Positions 17,425 through 26,419 of a stretch of DNA of 64,000 nt are shown here, in pieces. A model generated the notes under the pieces. That model was not told where the DNA came from and did not search any database. It was given only the letters and a program-made list of their open reading frames with translations. The position numbers were made by a program, and so were the translations under genes. The stretch comes from Acinetobacter sp. WC-141 (GTDB taxonomy: Bacteria > Pseudomonadota > Gammaproteobacteria > Pseudomonadales > Moraxellaceae). Positions within the stretch are counted from its first letter, which is position 1; every line of letters begins with the position of its first letter. The stretch spans positions 105,013 to 169,012 of the forward strand of contig NZ_AMSS01000014.1 of the NCBI RefSeq assembly GCF_000313935.1. The letters are read 5' to 3'.

Positions 17425-19278
17425 ATGGATAATTTAAATAACGCAAAAAAAGATAATTTTTCACGGAAGACCATATTAGTAACAGGTGCAGCAGGTTTTA
17501 TTGGTAGTAGACTGATCGTTGATCTTCTGCGTGAAGGTCATCAGGTGATTGCTGCGCTGCGTAATGCCGCAACCAAGAAAGATAAGCTGTTAGGTTTCAT
17601 TGCAACAGAAGGGCTGGTCGATCCGTCTATTTCGTTTGTCGAATATGATTTAAGTCGCGATTTTAAGCTGGACTCTCTGCTAGCGGATGCTCAGGCAAAG
17701 ATCCATGTGATTTATCATCTTGCCGCATCCTTTAATTGGGGCATTAGCAAAGCTGAAGCTGAGCGTACCAATATTAAGTCAGGACTTGCCTTGATTGAAT
17801 GGGCTGCAACATTGAAGCAGCATGAGCGATTTATTTGGATTGGTGGATATCGTGTGGCGGCTCCGCCACACGAGTCGGCTGATGAGTTGTATTGCAAACA
17901 CGGTGGCTATGAAGCTTCAAAAATCTTGGGTTATCAAGCTTTTATTGAAGCTTGTAAGCGTTTAAATGTGCCATGGACTGCAATAAATCCGGCGACGGTC
18001 ATTGATGGTTTTTATAATTATGGCGATATGCAATATATCGGTATTGCTGACATGATTGATAAGCTCTATCAGGGGCGTCTGCTTGCATTGCCAGGTGGTC
18101 GTGACACATTCCTGCCACTATGCAATATGCAGTATATCGTGAGCTTTTTGATTCGAACGATGTCTTATCCTGAGACTATTGCTCAGGAGTATATGCTGCT
18201 TGATCCTGCGACACCCAAATTTCATCGTCTCGTTCACCTAGCTGCAGAGCATTTGGGAGTTAGTTCACCACATTTACAAATACCTAAAGTTTTGCTCGAG
18301 AAATTACCAGAGGTATTACTTGACGGTTCTAAAGAGCAACTCTCATTCATTTCTACCGAGCACTATCATGTTGCGGGAGCAGAGGCGATGGCAGCGAAAA
18401 TGGGCATCGCAGACCTGATCAATATCACTCCTTATTTCTCTCGCTGGATTGATCGTTTGGTGCTTACACGCTTTGGTCGTATGCAAGTATCAACACCTAG
18501 TCATTTCAGCTATCAGAATCGATATTGGACAGAAATCTATACTAAACAGCCGATTAGTTCTGACACCTCATCTGCATTATTTTTACATGGGATTCCATTT
18601 GATAGTGCATGCTGGTCTCCAATCATTAATAAAATCACATACGATCAGGTCGCTATGATGGACCTGCCGGGACTTGGGCGTTCAGGTAGTTATGAGATGA
18701 TGGAAGACAACAACCATCAATTTATTGATGCTGCTGCAAAGCTTTTAGCGCCAAATAGTGTTGTTATTGCACATTCGTTAGGATGTCTCTTTGCATTAAA
18801 TCTTGCAAAGAAATATCCAGATAAAGTTGCACGCCTCATCCTCATATCGCCTTATTTTGTTCAGGCACAAGCCGCTAAAATGTTTCAGATAAAAACTATA
18901 TCTAATCTGATTTTCCGTTTTGTGCCAAAAGATATGATTGCTAAAGACCTACATCCAGAGGGGCAACAAAATCCGTCTGTTAGTTATGCGATGGATTCAT
19001 TACGTCGAGTGTCGGTAGCCAAGCATATTAGTGAGTATATGCACCGTATTAGTTTGCCGCAGCAGCGAGCAACTCAGACAGCTTTGTTAAACAAGCTTAG
19101 CTCTAAAGTTGAAATCATTATGGGAGATAAAGACCCAATTGTTACCACAATAAGCTCAGATATCCCTATACATATTATCGCTGGTACAGGCCATAATCCG
19201 CACATTACACATGTAGATGCGGTTTCTGACTATCTCGCATCTGTTCTGATGAAATACAACAACACTATAGCTTCTTAA
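17425..19278 (+). CDS. NAD-dependent epimerase/reductase fused to alpha/beta-hydrolase, A1S_0118-like
   Basis: Two-domain protein of 617 residues. The N-terminal half (about 15-350) is an extended short-chain dehydrogenase: TGAAGFIGS binds the dinucleotide and YEASK gives the catalytic Tyr-x-x-x-Lys. The C-terminal half (about 380-617) is an alpha/beta-hydrolase with an LFLHGIPFD oxyanion loop, a nucleophile elbow AHSLG (Ser451) and His590 in GTGHNPH. It may reduce or epimerise the acyl-amino acid product and hydrolyse or transfer an ester; the actual reaction is unknown. It lies 54 bases after the beta-barrel gene and its stop overlaps the start of the transferase gene by one base. Confidence 0.85.
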   Translation: MDNLNNAKKDNFSRKTILVTGAAGFIGSRLIVDLLREGHQVIAALRNAATKKDKLLGFIATEGLVDPSISFVEYDLSRDFKLDSLLADAQAKIHVIYHLAASFNWGISKAEAERTNIKSGLALIEWAATLKQHERFIWIGGYRVAAPPHESADELYCKHGGYEASKILGYQAFIEACKRLNVPWTAINPATVIDGFYNYGDMQYIGIADMIDKLYQGRLLALPGGRDTFLPLCNMQYIVSFLIRTMSYPETIAQEYMLLDPATPKFHRLVHLAAEHLGVSSPHLQIPKVLLEKLPEVLLDGSKEQLSFISTEHYHVAGAEAMAAKMGIADLINITPYFSRWIDRLVLTRFGRMQVSTPSHFSYQNRYWTEIYTKQPISSDTSSALFLHGIPFDSACWSPIINKITYDQVAMMDLPGLGRSGSYEMMEDNNHQFIDAAAKLLAPNSVVIAHSLGCLFALNLAKKYPDKVARLILISPYFVQAQAAKMFQIKTISNLIFRFVPKDMIAKDLHPEGQQNPSVSYAMDSLRRVSVAKHISEYMHRISLPQQRATQTALLNKLSSKVEIIMGDKDPIVTTISSDIPIHIIAGTGHNPHITHVDAVSDYLASVLMKYNNTIAS

Positions 19279-20042
19279 TGTCTGGTCGTGCCCAAGTGCA
19301 GGTCTATGTCTGCCCAGTTTCACGTGTACCACAAGATCATTTTATATTGAGTCATTATCTCAGCTTTCTCAATGCGGCAGAAAAGTTGAGATATGATCAA
19401 TATCATCCAAAGGCGGCTCGCCTTTTCTTGATCACTCGTGTGTTAGTGAAGACTGTCTTGGCGGATAAGCTAGGCATTTCACCCCATGAAGTTAATATTC
19501 AATTACAACCTAACGGCAAACCTTTTATACAAGGCAATAAAGACGTTTATTTCAATCTTAGTCATTCAGCAGACGTTATTGTTCTTGCGGTGACTGAAGA
19601 AGAAGGGGAAATAGGAGTCGATGTTGAACGGGTGGACCGTGAGTTCGAATGGATGCGTGTTGATAGTGTGTTAGCACCGATTGAAATTGAGTGGATTAAA
19701 GAGAATGAACTCACTGATTCATCCAGTGTATACCAGCGGTTTTTTCAAATATGGACTTTAAAAGAGGCTTATATCAAATGTACGGGCGAAGGAATGAGCC
19801 GTCATTTAAAGAAGCTCAACTTTCATGTGTTGCCTGAACATATACAGTTTCTCGACTCAACCAATGATGCTCAAAAGACAGAAGAGTATTATTTCCAGAG
19901 TTATGTCTATGATCATAACTTTATCTTTTCTATATGTTTACAACAAAGCCATAGCCTAGAAAGCTTTAATATAGATTGTTTTCAAGTATTACCTTTTATA
20001 TCTACGCATCGAATAACTCCAACGCCTTGTAAATATGGCTAG
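19278..20042 (+). CDS. 4'-Phosphopantetheinyl transferase, Sfp-type, A1S_0119-like
   Basis: Transfers phosphopantetheine from CoA to carrier domains. The 254-residue protein has the Sfp-type signatures GVDVERVDREFEW and FFQIWTLKEAYIKCTGEGM, with WxxKEA being the classic core. The expected clients are the operon's ACP (Ser40) and the NRPS thiolation domain (Ser1006). The start codon shares a base with the previous stop (TAATG). The last 40 residues carry no recognised motif. It is the final gene of the operon. Confidence 0.92.
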   Translation: MSGRAQVQVYVCPVSRVPQDHFILSHYLSFLNAAEKLRYDQYHPKAARLFLITRVLVKTVLADKLGISPHEVNIQLQPNGKPFIQGNKDVYFNLSHSADVIVLAVTEEEGEIGVDVERVDREFEWMRVDSVLAPIEIEWIKENELTDSSSVYQRFFQIWTLKEAYIKCTGEGMSRHLKKLNFHVLPEHIQFLDSTNDAQKTEEYYFQSYVYDHNFIFSICLQQSHSLESFNIDCFQVLPFISTHRITPTPCKYG

Positions 20043-20173
20043 ATTGAATCGTTATAAATGATGATTTAAAAATGTGAACCTAGTAATAAAATATTTGGCT
20101 ATGAGCCGAGCCATTCTCAATGAATTATGCTGTGAATAGATAGAACGTAAAAAAATTATGAATTAATGAAAAG

Positions 20174-20206
20174 AAAAAAGCCCCAGTCTTTCGACTAGGG
20201 CCTTTT
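20174..20206 (-). terminator. Terminator of the tRNA-Gly transcript
   Basis: On the minus strand GGCCCTAGTC and GACTGGGGC pair around a GAAA tetraloop and are followed by TTTTTT. It lies just after the second tRNA gene in its reading direction. It may also stop transcription from the biosynthetic operon. Confidence 0.85.
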
Positions 20207-20211
20207 AAATT

Positions 20212-20287
<76 letters not shown>

Positions 20288-20332
20288 ATATATAAGCAGT
20301 TTTTACGAAAACTTTCTCAAAAAAAACCAATT

Positions 20333-20408
<76 letters not shown>

Positions 20409-20417
20409 GTGCCGCTT

Positions 20418-20445
20418 ATAATACATTAAGCGAAACATGGGTCAA
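20418..20445 (-). promoter_or_regulatory. Sigma70 promoter of the tRNA-Gly pair
   Basis: On the minus strand TTGACC (20440-20445) and TATTAT (20418-20423) are separated by 16 bases, ending about 10 bases before the first tRNA. Confidence 0.65.
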
Positions 20446-20638
20446 CAACTTTATGCAAATAAATATGCTGATTGCATAAAATAAAATCAGAAATGAGCAA
20501 TTAGATGTATTTTTATCGTTAAGTTGCCGAATAAATAGACATTTTGTTTGAGGTCAAAGCATACAAGAGCAACTTTTGTTTGTGTGTAGACAGGGTATAC
20601 TAGGGGTAAATATACGAATAATCGTAAAAGGAAAAGCT

Positions 20639-20947
20639 ATGAGCCTTGAACAACAGTTGATTGAACGGTTACAAACCCTTGCACCTAGCCATTTGGAAGT
20701 TATCAATGAGTCTGCAGGACATGGTGGTTATTTTCCAGGTAAAGAATCTCATTTTAAAGTGATTATAGTGAGCGACGAATTTAATGGATTGCGTTTAGTT
20801 CAACGTCATCAAAAAGTATACGCTTTAGCTTCTGATTTGATGAATCCAGGCCAAATTCATGCTTTAGCAATTCATGTTTATTTGCCAAGTGAGTGGCAAG
20901 GTCAAGCTCCTGCTAGCCCAGAATGTGCACATGCACCTAAAAGCTAA
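20639..20947 (+). CDS. BolA/IbaG-family protein
   Basis: Small cytoplasmic protein of 102 residues. The BolA family works with monothiol glutaredoxins in iron-sulfur cluster handling and stress responses. The family features are the GHGGYFPGKESHFKVIIVS region and the C-terminal IHALAIHVYLPSEW stretch. The ATG at 20639 is chosen because AAAGGAAAA lies just upstream and the protein then starts MSLEQQLIERL as in homologues; the frame is open further upstream but that part does not look coding. It precedes a SirB-like gene by 11 bases and is probably cotranscribed with it. Confidence 0.88.
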   Translation: MSLEQQLIERLQTLAPSHLEVINESAGHGGYFPGKESHFKVIIVSDEFNGLRLVQRHQKVYALASDLMNPGQIHALAIHVYLPSEWQGQAPASPECAHAPKS

Positions 20948-20958
20948 GGGTTAATTTC

Positions 20959-21351
20959 ATGGATGCACATTTACTCACTAAAATTATTCATATGACTGCG
21001 GTAGCTGCCGCACTTATGGTCTTTGTTTTACGCGCTTCAACTTTGTTTATAGGTGTTCAAGGTGAACAACCTAACCCAGCAGGGCGTAAAGTATTAGTTG
21101 CCTTGCAACATTTGTCATTTACCGTGGTTTTCATTACGGGTGCAATTTTGTTAGTCATGAAAGACTTTCAAGTACAACCGTGGTTTTACGCTAAAATTAT
21201 TCTATTTTTAGTGTTGTTATCTTCCTTAATGAAAGCCTTTAAAAAAGATGACACTCTTTTGTTGGCACAGCGCCGTGCAGGTTTGGTCATTAGTGCGATT
21301 GCATTTATTGCTATTATTATTTTAGTGATTGTGAAACCTGTTTTTGCTTAA
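20959..21351 (+). CDS. SirB-family integral membrane protein
   Basis: Inner-membrane protein of 130 residues with four predicted helices (about 10-27, 50-68, 74-92 and 108-127). It resembles the SirB2 family of small membrane proteins, whose molecular function is not established. It follows the BolA-like gene closely and is likely in the same transcript. No catalytic motif is visible. Family assignment is moderate. Confidence 0.75.
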   Translation: MDAHLLTKIIHMTAVAAALMVFVLRASTLFIGVQGEQPNPAGRKVLVALQHLSFTVVFITGAILLVMKDFQVQPWFYAKIILFLVLLSSLMKAFKKDDTLLLAQRRAGLVISAIAFIAIIILVIVKPVFA

Positions 21352-21427
21352 TTGTTCTACATTCTTTGCCTTTTTGATTAAGCTCTAGGTTAAACTGCAT
21401 ACAGTAAAATAATATGCAGAGGGAAAC

Positions 21428-22270
21428 ATGTTAACTCGTGTGGTGTTTAACCAAAAAGGCGGTGTAGGGAAATCAAGTATTACTGTAAATTTGGCTGCAA
21501 TTAGTGCCAAACATGGCTTAAGAACATTGGTGATCGATCTTGATCCTCAAGCCAATTCTAGTCAGTATCTTTTAGGCGATGAAGCAACCTATTCTGCTGA
21601 AAAATCAATTTTAGAACCGAATATCGAAAACTTTTTTGAAGATGTGTTGGGCAACAATCAACAAAAAGGTTTAATCGGTAATGCGCTAGGTTCAATTTTA
21701 AAAGCCCCACGAAATAAAGATCTCGACAGTTTTGTACATTCAACCCCTTTTGCAAAATTAGATGTGCTTCCAGCTAGCCCTACACTTGGTGCACTTGAAC
21801 ATGCACTTGAAAGTAAACATAAAATTTATAAATTACGTGATTCGATCCAAAACTTAGTTGGGCGATATGACCGTATCTATATAGACACACCACCAGCGTT
21901 TAACTTTTTTACTCTCTCTGCTCTGATTGCGGCAGATAAAGTACTCATTCCTTTCGACTGTGATGTTTTTTCAAAGCGTGCGTTACAAACATTGATTGAA
22001 AATGTTCTCGAAACGCAAGATGATCATAATGATCGCTTGGAAATTGAAGGAATTGTGGTGAATCAATTCCAATCCCAAGCAAAATTACCTCGGGAAGTGG
22101 TTCAGCAGTTAAAAGATGAAGGGTTGCCTGTACTCAATAGCATGTTACCACCTTCGATTTTGATGAAAGAATCGCATCAGAAAAATTTACCTTTGGCACA
22201 TTTGGCACCAGAACATAAATTGACTCAAGCTTATGAGACATTGTTTGGTGAGATTGAGCCAAAACGATAA
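21428..22270 (+). CDS. ParA-family ATPase (orphan)
   Basis: P-loop ATPase of 280 residues of the ParA/MinD/Soj group. The deviant Walker A motif QKGGVGKSS lies at residues 9-17, LVIDLDPQANSS follows, and IYIDTPPAF is the Walker B-like segment. Such proteins position DNA or protein cargo on the nucleoid or membrane. No parB-like gene lies beside it, so it is not an obvious chromosome or plasmid partition pair. The next gene, 7 bases downstream, encodes a Gly-rich lipoprotein. The cargo is unknown. Confidence 0.88.
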   Translation: MLTRVVFNQKGGVGKSSITVNLAAISAKHGLRTLVIDLDPQANSSQYLLGDEATYSAEKSILEPNIENFFEDVLGNNQQKGLIGNALGSILKAPRNKDLDSFVHSTPFAKLDVLPASPTLGALEHALESKHKIYKLRDSIQNLVGRYDRIYIDTPPAFNFFTLSALIAADKVLIPFDCDVFSKRALQTLIENVLETQDDHNDRLEIEGIVVNQFQSQAKLPREVVQQLKDEGLPVLNSMLPPSILMKESHQKNLPLAHLAPEHKLTQAYETLFGEIEPKR

Positions 22271-22277
22271 GAGAAAA

Positions 22278-22667
22278 ATGATGAAAGGCTTATATATTGC
22301 GCCTTTGGTGGCAGCCACTTTACTGCTTGGCGCTTGTGCTACAACGGTAAAACCGACTTATGTGTCTCCAACACAATATCAATCTTTGAGCTGCCAACAG
22401 TTACAAAGTGAATATAACCGTATTCAGCAATATATCGATAATGGCGTGCAAACTCCAAAAAGTACAGGTATGGGTGTTGGTCTCGGACTCGGTGGTGGCT
22501 GGGGACGAGGCGGTTGGGGATTCGGACCTTCTATTTCTGTAAATATGGGGCAATCTTCTTCAACGAAGAACACCGAACTTTCTCGTGTTTTAGGTCAACA
22601 AGAAGCGATTGTTCAGGCTGCTCAGTTCAAGAATTGTCCAATTATTGTTCGGAAAAAGACGAATTAA
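22278..22667 (+). CDS. Gly-rich putative lipoprotein
   Basis: Predicted lipoprotein of 129 residues. It has a short basic start, a hydrophobic stretch APLVAATLLLGAC ending in a lipobox (LGAC), then a mature part with a Gly/Trp-rich segment (GVGLGLGGGWGRGGWGFGP) and a short predicted helix. The ATG at 22278 is chosen because it begins the signal sequence; the open frame further upstream overlaps the ParA gene and looks non-coding. Two conserved-looking cysteines (SCQQL, NCPII) could form a disulfide. Function is unknown; it is probably cotranscribed with the ParA-like gene. Confidence 0.75.
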   Translation: MMKGLYIAPLVAATLLLGACATTVKPTYVSPTQYQSLSCQQLQSEYNRIQQYIDNGVQTPKSTGMGVGLGLGGGWGRGGWGFGPSISVNMGQSSSTKNTELSRVLGQQEAIVQAAQFKNCPIIVRKKTN

Positions 22668-22880
22668 TAGTCAATTTGACATCACAATATGCTAATAAAA
22701 GCATGTTGTGATGAATAAAGTTTAGCAAAATGTTTCATAATAAAATTAATATAAATAAATCAGTTATTCATTTTTTGCTTCTAAAAACCTGCATTTTCTG
22801 TAATCAAAAAGCTTCATAAACTTGCTATATTTTGCCTGTTTCGTTTAAGGTGGCCCCATCTTGGATATTATGGAAACTTT

Positions 22881-23471
22881 ATGATTGAGAGTTGGTTTTT
22901 TGTATTGGCAATGTTGGCTGTTTTGCTCATTCCAGGGCCGACAAATGCTTTACTTGCAACCGCTGCTCATTCTCAAGGTTTATCTAAAGCGTTTTGGCTT
23001 ATCCCTATGGAATGGTTAGGCTATGCCTACGGTATTAGCTTTTGGGCTGTATTCATTCATTTGGCAGCACCAGTTTGGCCTGCGTTATTGCTCATTTTAC
23101 ATATTACAAGTGTGGCATATGTGTTCTGGATGGCATTCCGATTATGGAAAACCACTCATTTACAACAATTTAGTCAAACTCACCGTAACATTCGCCCACG
23201 TCAATTATTCTTCTCAACTTTGAGAAATCCGAAATCTTTACTATTTGCTGCAGGTATTTTCCCAGCTGAAACATGGAATTCGCCTGAAAATTTTCTTATG
23301 GTTTTTGCCGCTTTTACTTTAACTCTTATTCCTGCAGCGAGTTTCTGGATGATTTTTGGACGTGCTCTATTGACGGGTTCAATGCAAAAAATAAAAGCCG
23401 ATCATTTATATAAAGGATCGGCTATGTTACTCATTTTATGTATGCTTCCAGTGGTATTCCGTTTTTTCTAA
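22881..23471 (+). CDS. LysE/RhtB-family translocator
   Basis: Inner-membrane exporter-like protein of 196 residues with about six helices. The N-terminal LLIPGPTNALLATAAHSQG is the LysE-type signature (PGP), and NPKSLLFAAGIFP is the typical second conserved segment. Members export amino acids or related small molecules; the substrate here is not known. It stands alone and converges on the DedA-family gene with 7 bases between stop codons. Confidence 0.8.
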   Translation: MIESWFFVLAMLAVLLIPGPTNALLATAAHSQGLSKAFWLIPMEWLGYAYGISFWAVFIHLAAPVWPALLLILHITSVAYVFWMAFRLWKTTHLQQFSQTHRNIRPRQLFFSTLRNPKSLLFAAGIFPAETWNSPENFLMVFAAFTLTLIPAASFWMIFGRALLTGSMQKIKADHLYKGSAMLLILCMLPVVFRFF

Positions 23472-23478
23472 ATCATCC

Positions 23479-24120
23479 TCAAACGTTGGCTTTTCGATTT
23501 TTTAGTTTTTCACGAATAAAGCCGATGATACCTGGTAAAACGCTAATAATGATGATGCCAAAAATAAGATGAGTGAAGTTATCTTTAACGATTGGCATAT
23601 TTCCAAATAAATACCCTAACGTCACAAAAGAAGCGACCCAACAAAATGCTCCGATCACATTATAAGTTAAGAAAAACTTATAGTTCATGCTGCCAGCACC
23701 AGCAACAAAAGGTGCAAAGGTACGGGCAAATGGAACGAAACGAGCAAAAATAATTGTCTTGCCACCATGACGAGCAAAGAATTCTTGAGTTTTAATTAAA
23801 TGCTGCTTATTAATGAAGCGTGAATTCATTTCGAAAACACGTGGACCGATAAAACGCCCAATATGGTAGTTCACCGTATCGCCTAAAACCGCAGCAATGA
23901 AGAGTAGAGCCCCCAACAACCATGGATCCATCGCACCAGTAGAGGCTGCTAAAGCACCAGCTGCGAATAACAAACTATCGCCCGGTAAAAACGGCATGAC
24001 CACTAAACCGGTTTCGACAAAGATAATTAAAAATAAAATGCCATAAATCCACGTCCCGTAATTTGTAATAAACTCGGCGAGATGTTGATCAACGTGTAGA
24101 ATAAAATCAAGAAGTTCCAT
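23479..24120 (-). CDS. DedA-family membrane protein
   Basis: Integral inner-membrane protein of 213 residues. Family signatures are visible: VETGLVVMPFLPGDSLLFAAGALA, GRFIGPRVFE, and the FARHGGKTIIFARFVPFARTFAPFVAGAGSM block with conserved Arg and Gly residues. DedA proteins are needed for envelope homeostasis, membrane potential and drug tolerance, and some are lipid-carrier flippases. The start at 24120 gives a typical N-terminus. It is divergent from the DoxX-like gene across about 190 bases. Confidence 0.9.
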   Translation of the reverse strand: MELLDFILHVDQHLAEFITNYGTWIYGILFLIIFVETGLVVMPFLPGDSLLFAAGALAASTGAMDPWLLGALLFIAAVLGDTVNYHIGRFIGPRVFEMNSRFINKQHLIKTQEFFARHGGKTIIFARFVPFARTFAPFVAGAGSMNYKFFLTYNVIGAFCWVASFVTLGYLFGNMPIVKDNFTHLIFGIIIISVLPGIIGFIREKLKNRKANV

Positions 24121-24314
24121 GAGATGTTTAAGTGGTAAACCGTGCTCAAATCCTAGCAGTGAGCCTATAGAAAGTCAGTATAAAACATCAAAAATATACA
24201 AATTGATCATTCTATTTGTGCAACGATATATATGGATTTTGAGTATTTAATTATCAATGTCCTATACCTAGAATGAGCTCATCAATAAATAAGCATTTAA
24301 ATAAAGGTGGCAAA

Positions 24315-24752
24315 ATGTTTAATCCAAATGTAGTGGTCAAAAATATCGTAACGCAATCAGGCGCGGACAGTTTTATTAGTCTTATTGCTCGTCTTCTTAT
24401 GGCTTATATCTTCCTTGTTGCTGGTTGGGGGAAAATTACCGGTTATGCAGCAACTGCAGGATATATGGAAGCAATGGGTGTACCAGGTGGAATTCTTCCT
24501 TTAGTTATCTTGGTTGAGTTTGGTGGTGGTTTAGCCTTGTTATTTGGTTTCCAAGCACGCTTTGCAGCTTTTGGTCTTGGTATCTTCAGTATTTTAACTG
24601 CATTCTTGTTCCACCAAGGTGGGGCTGATGCAGCGGCACAATACAATAATGGCATCCATTTTATGAAAAACTTAGCAATGGCAGGTGGTTTATTCTTCCT
24701 AATGCTTCATGGTGCTGGCCGTATTAGTCTGGATCATGCAATCGAAAAATAA
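24315..24752 (+). CDS. DoxX-family membrane protein
   Basis: Inner-membrane protein of 145 residues with four helices. It matches the DoxX/YphA group (LIARLLMAYIFLVAGWGKITGYAATAGYMEAMGVP, then LVEFGGGLALLFGFQARFAAFGL). Some members take part in quinone-linked or thiosulfate redox processes, but most are uncharacterised. The ATG at 24315 is preferred over an in-frame ATG 42 bases upstream because AAAGGTGG precedes it and the upstream residues look non-coding. A strong terminator follows. Confidence 0.85.
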   Translation: MFNPNVVVKNIVTQSGADSFISLIARLLMAYIFLVAGWGKITGYAATAGYMEAMGVPGGILPLVILVEFGGGLALLFGFQARFAAFGLGIFSILTAFLFHQGGADAAAQYNNGIHFMKNLAMAGGLFFLMLHGAGRISLDHAIEK

Positions 24753-24767
24753 GATATAAGACAAAAG

Positions 24768-24799
24768 AAAACCGGATGAGCAAGTCATCCGGTTTTTTT
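24768..24799 (+). terminator. Rho-independent terminator after the DoxX gene
   Basis: ACCGGATGA and TCATCCGGT form a 9-bp stem with a 5-base loop, followed by seven T residues. Confidence 0.92.
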
Positions 24800-24816
24800 A
24801 TTTCTTTATTTTAAAA

Positions 24817-26046
24817 TTAAAGCATAAATTGGATTTGTAATTCCCCAACCACGAAACCAAGAACTGCGCCGACTGCAATCAAGGCCCACTCATCTTCTTT
24901 AAATGCAGGACGTAACATCCCTTCAAATTCAGAAGGTGTTAATTTTTGCATACGTTCAATGAGTGTGCTACGAATATTCATTGCATCTTCTGCATAAGAC
25001 TCTACATATTTCATCGTCTCTGGAAGCTGTTGCATAATACGTTCAGCAACTTGTGATTTCATATTCTGATATTTTTCTCCGCCAATTGCATATACAACTA
25101 ACGGACGAATAACTCCAGCTTGCATATCAATTTCTTGTTTGACATGGCGGTTAACCAGATCAATAACACGTGCAGAATGTGTACCCGAAAATAACTCTTC
25201 CATCATGTGACGTGAAGTTAAAAGCTGTTTAGAAATTAAAGCTGCATAGTCAGCTGCAACTTCATTTTGACGTTTAATAAACAGCCCTTGCCATGTGTAA
25301 CCCAATATCTTTTTAGGATAAAGTGGTCTAAACATCATTTGCAGTGCAATCCAGTCACTGAAGAAACCCACAAAACCACCAAACAAAGGTAGCATCCAGG
25401 GATATTTTCCTTGAGTGACAATCCAGCACAGCATCTGAATCACACCGATACCGAAGCCAAATACGAAACCAACATTACTGAAAAATTTAAATTCTTGTTT
25501 TCCTACACGTTTAAAAATATTGTTGAGTAGACGTTTATCTTTAAGCAAGTTGCTGATAACTAAATTTTTAATATCAAAGTATCGATTCACATCACGCTGT
25601 ACTTCGCTCATGATGTGTTCAACGATCTCTGGCGCTTTGGATTGCACTCGACGGATCAATCTTTGGCGAGCAAATTCTGGCATGCCTTCCCATAAACCGG
25701 GCTGATATTCTTGAGCGACATCGCGGGTAATATCTTCAGCTGCCGCAAGTAGCGGTTTTTCTATTTCTTTGGCAATACGTTTAGGATCTAGGCGTGCAAA
25801 AATTTCTTCAGGTTTAATCAGCTTTGCTGTCATGAGTTCAACAGCAATGGTTGCCATCTTCTCGGCTTTGCGAGGCACAATACCTTGCCAACCCAGAAAG
25901 GGTTTAATACCTTTAAATTCAAGTGGCGAAAACATCATCTGGATGGCAATCACTTTGGTGATATAGCCAATTAAACCACTCATAAAAGGAATAGAGATAT
26001 ACAACCAAAAATGTTGCTGGAAATCTGCAATCATAGTTTGAAGCAT
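24817..26046 (-). CDS. DUF445-family membrane protein
   Basis: Membrane protein of 409 residues. It has hydrophobic segments near both ends and in the middle, plus long helical regions. An internal duplication is visible: GLIGYITKVIAIQMMFSPL near residue 25 resembles GFVGFFSDWIALQMMFRPL near residue 225, each followed by a basic loop with WQG. This is the DUF445 layout. Function is unknown. It is transcribed divergently from guaA across a 373-bp spacer. Confidence 0.85.
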   Translation of the reverse strand: MLQTMIADFQQHFWLYISIPFMSGLIGYITKVIAIQMMFSPLEFKGIKPFLGWQGIVPRKAEKMATIAVELMTAKLIKPEEIFARLDPKRIAKEIEKPLLAAAEDITRDVAQEYQPGLWEGMPEFARQRLIRRVQSKAPEIVEHIMSEVQRDVNRYFDIKNLVISNLLKDKRLLNNIFKRVGKQEFKFFSNVGFVFGFGIGVIQMLCWIVTQGKYPWMLPLFGGFVGFFSDWIALQMMFRPLYPKKILGYTWQGLFIKRQNEVAADYAALISKQLLTSRHMMEELFSGTHSARVIDLVNRHVKQEIDMQAGVIRPLVVYAIGGEKYQNMKSQVAERIMQQLPETMKYVESYAEDAMNIRSTLIERMQKLTPSEFEGMLRPAFKEDEWALIAVGAVLGFVVGELQIQFML

Positions 26047-26419
26047 TGTTGTTCCTTAGATTTCTATTGATTTTGATAGGGGGCAACAAGCCATAAAAAT
26101 GGATAATTGTTTAAGCACAGACAAATATCGCTTATGGTATTTACCTTTCCATGGTAATGCCTGTTTTATCGGCTCATCTTAACATCAAATCCAAGACGAT
26201 GTTGCATAGAATGTGATGAATTTATCAATACACATGGAGTTTCTAAGCGTAACCCATACATTTGATAAATATAAGTAAATTTTGATTTATATCAAACAAT
26301 CTAATTATAGAAATGATTCTGATATGAAAAAAATAAGATATATGATGATTTGCGGTGCGCCGAAGCGCGAAAAATGTTAAAATGGCGCGCTTAATTCTTT
26401 TGCCATTTAGTGGTTTGTC
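26047..26419. other. Divergent regulatory region, DUF445 gene to guaA
   Basis: A 373-bp non-coding spacer with an FNR/Anr-type palindrome (26282-26295). I see no RNA gene and no convincing small ORF. Confidence 0.6.
26282..26295. promoter_or_regulatory. FNR/Anr-like palindrome upstream of guaA
   Basis: TTGATTTATATCAA matches the CRP/FNR-family oxygen-response consensus TTGAT-N4-ATCAA exactly and extends one base further on each side. It lies about 125 bases upstream of guaA and 236 upstream of the DUF445 gene. Whether a regulator uses it is unknown. Confidence 0.45.
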
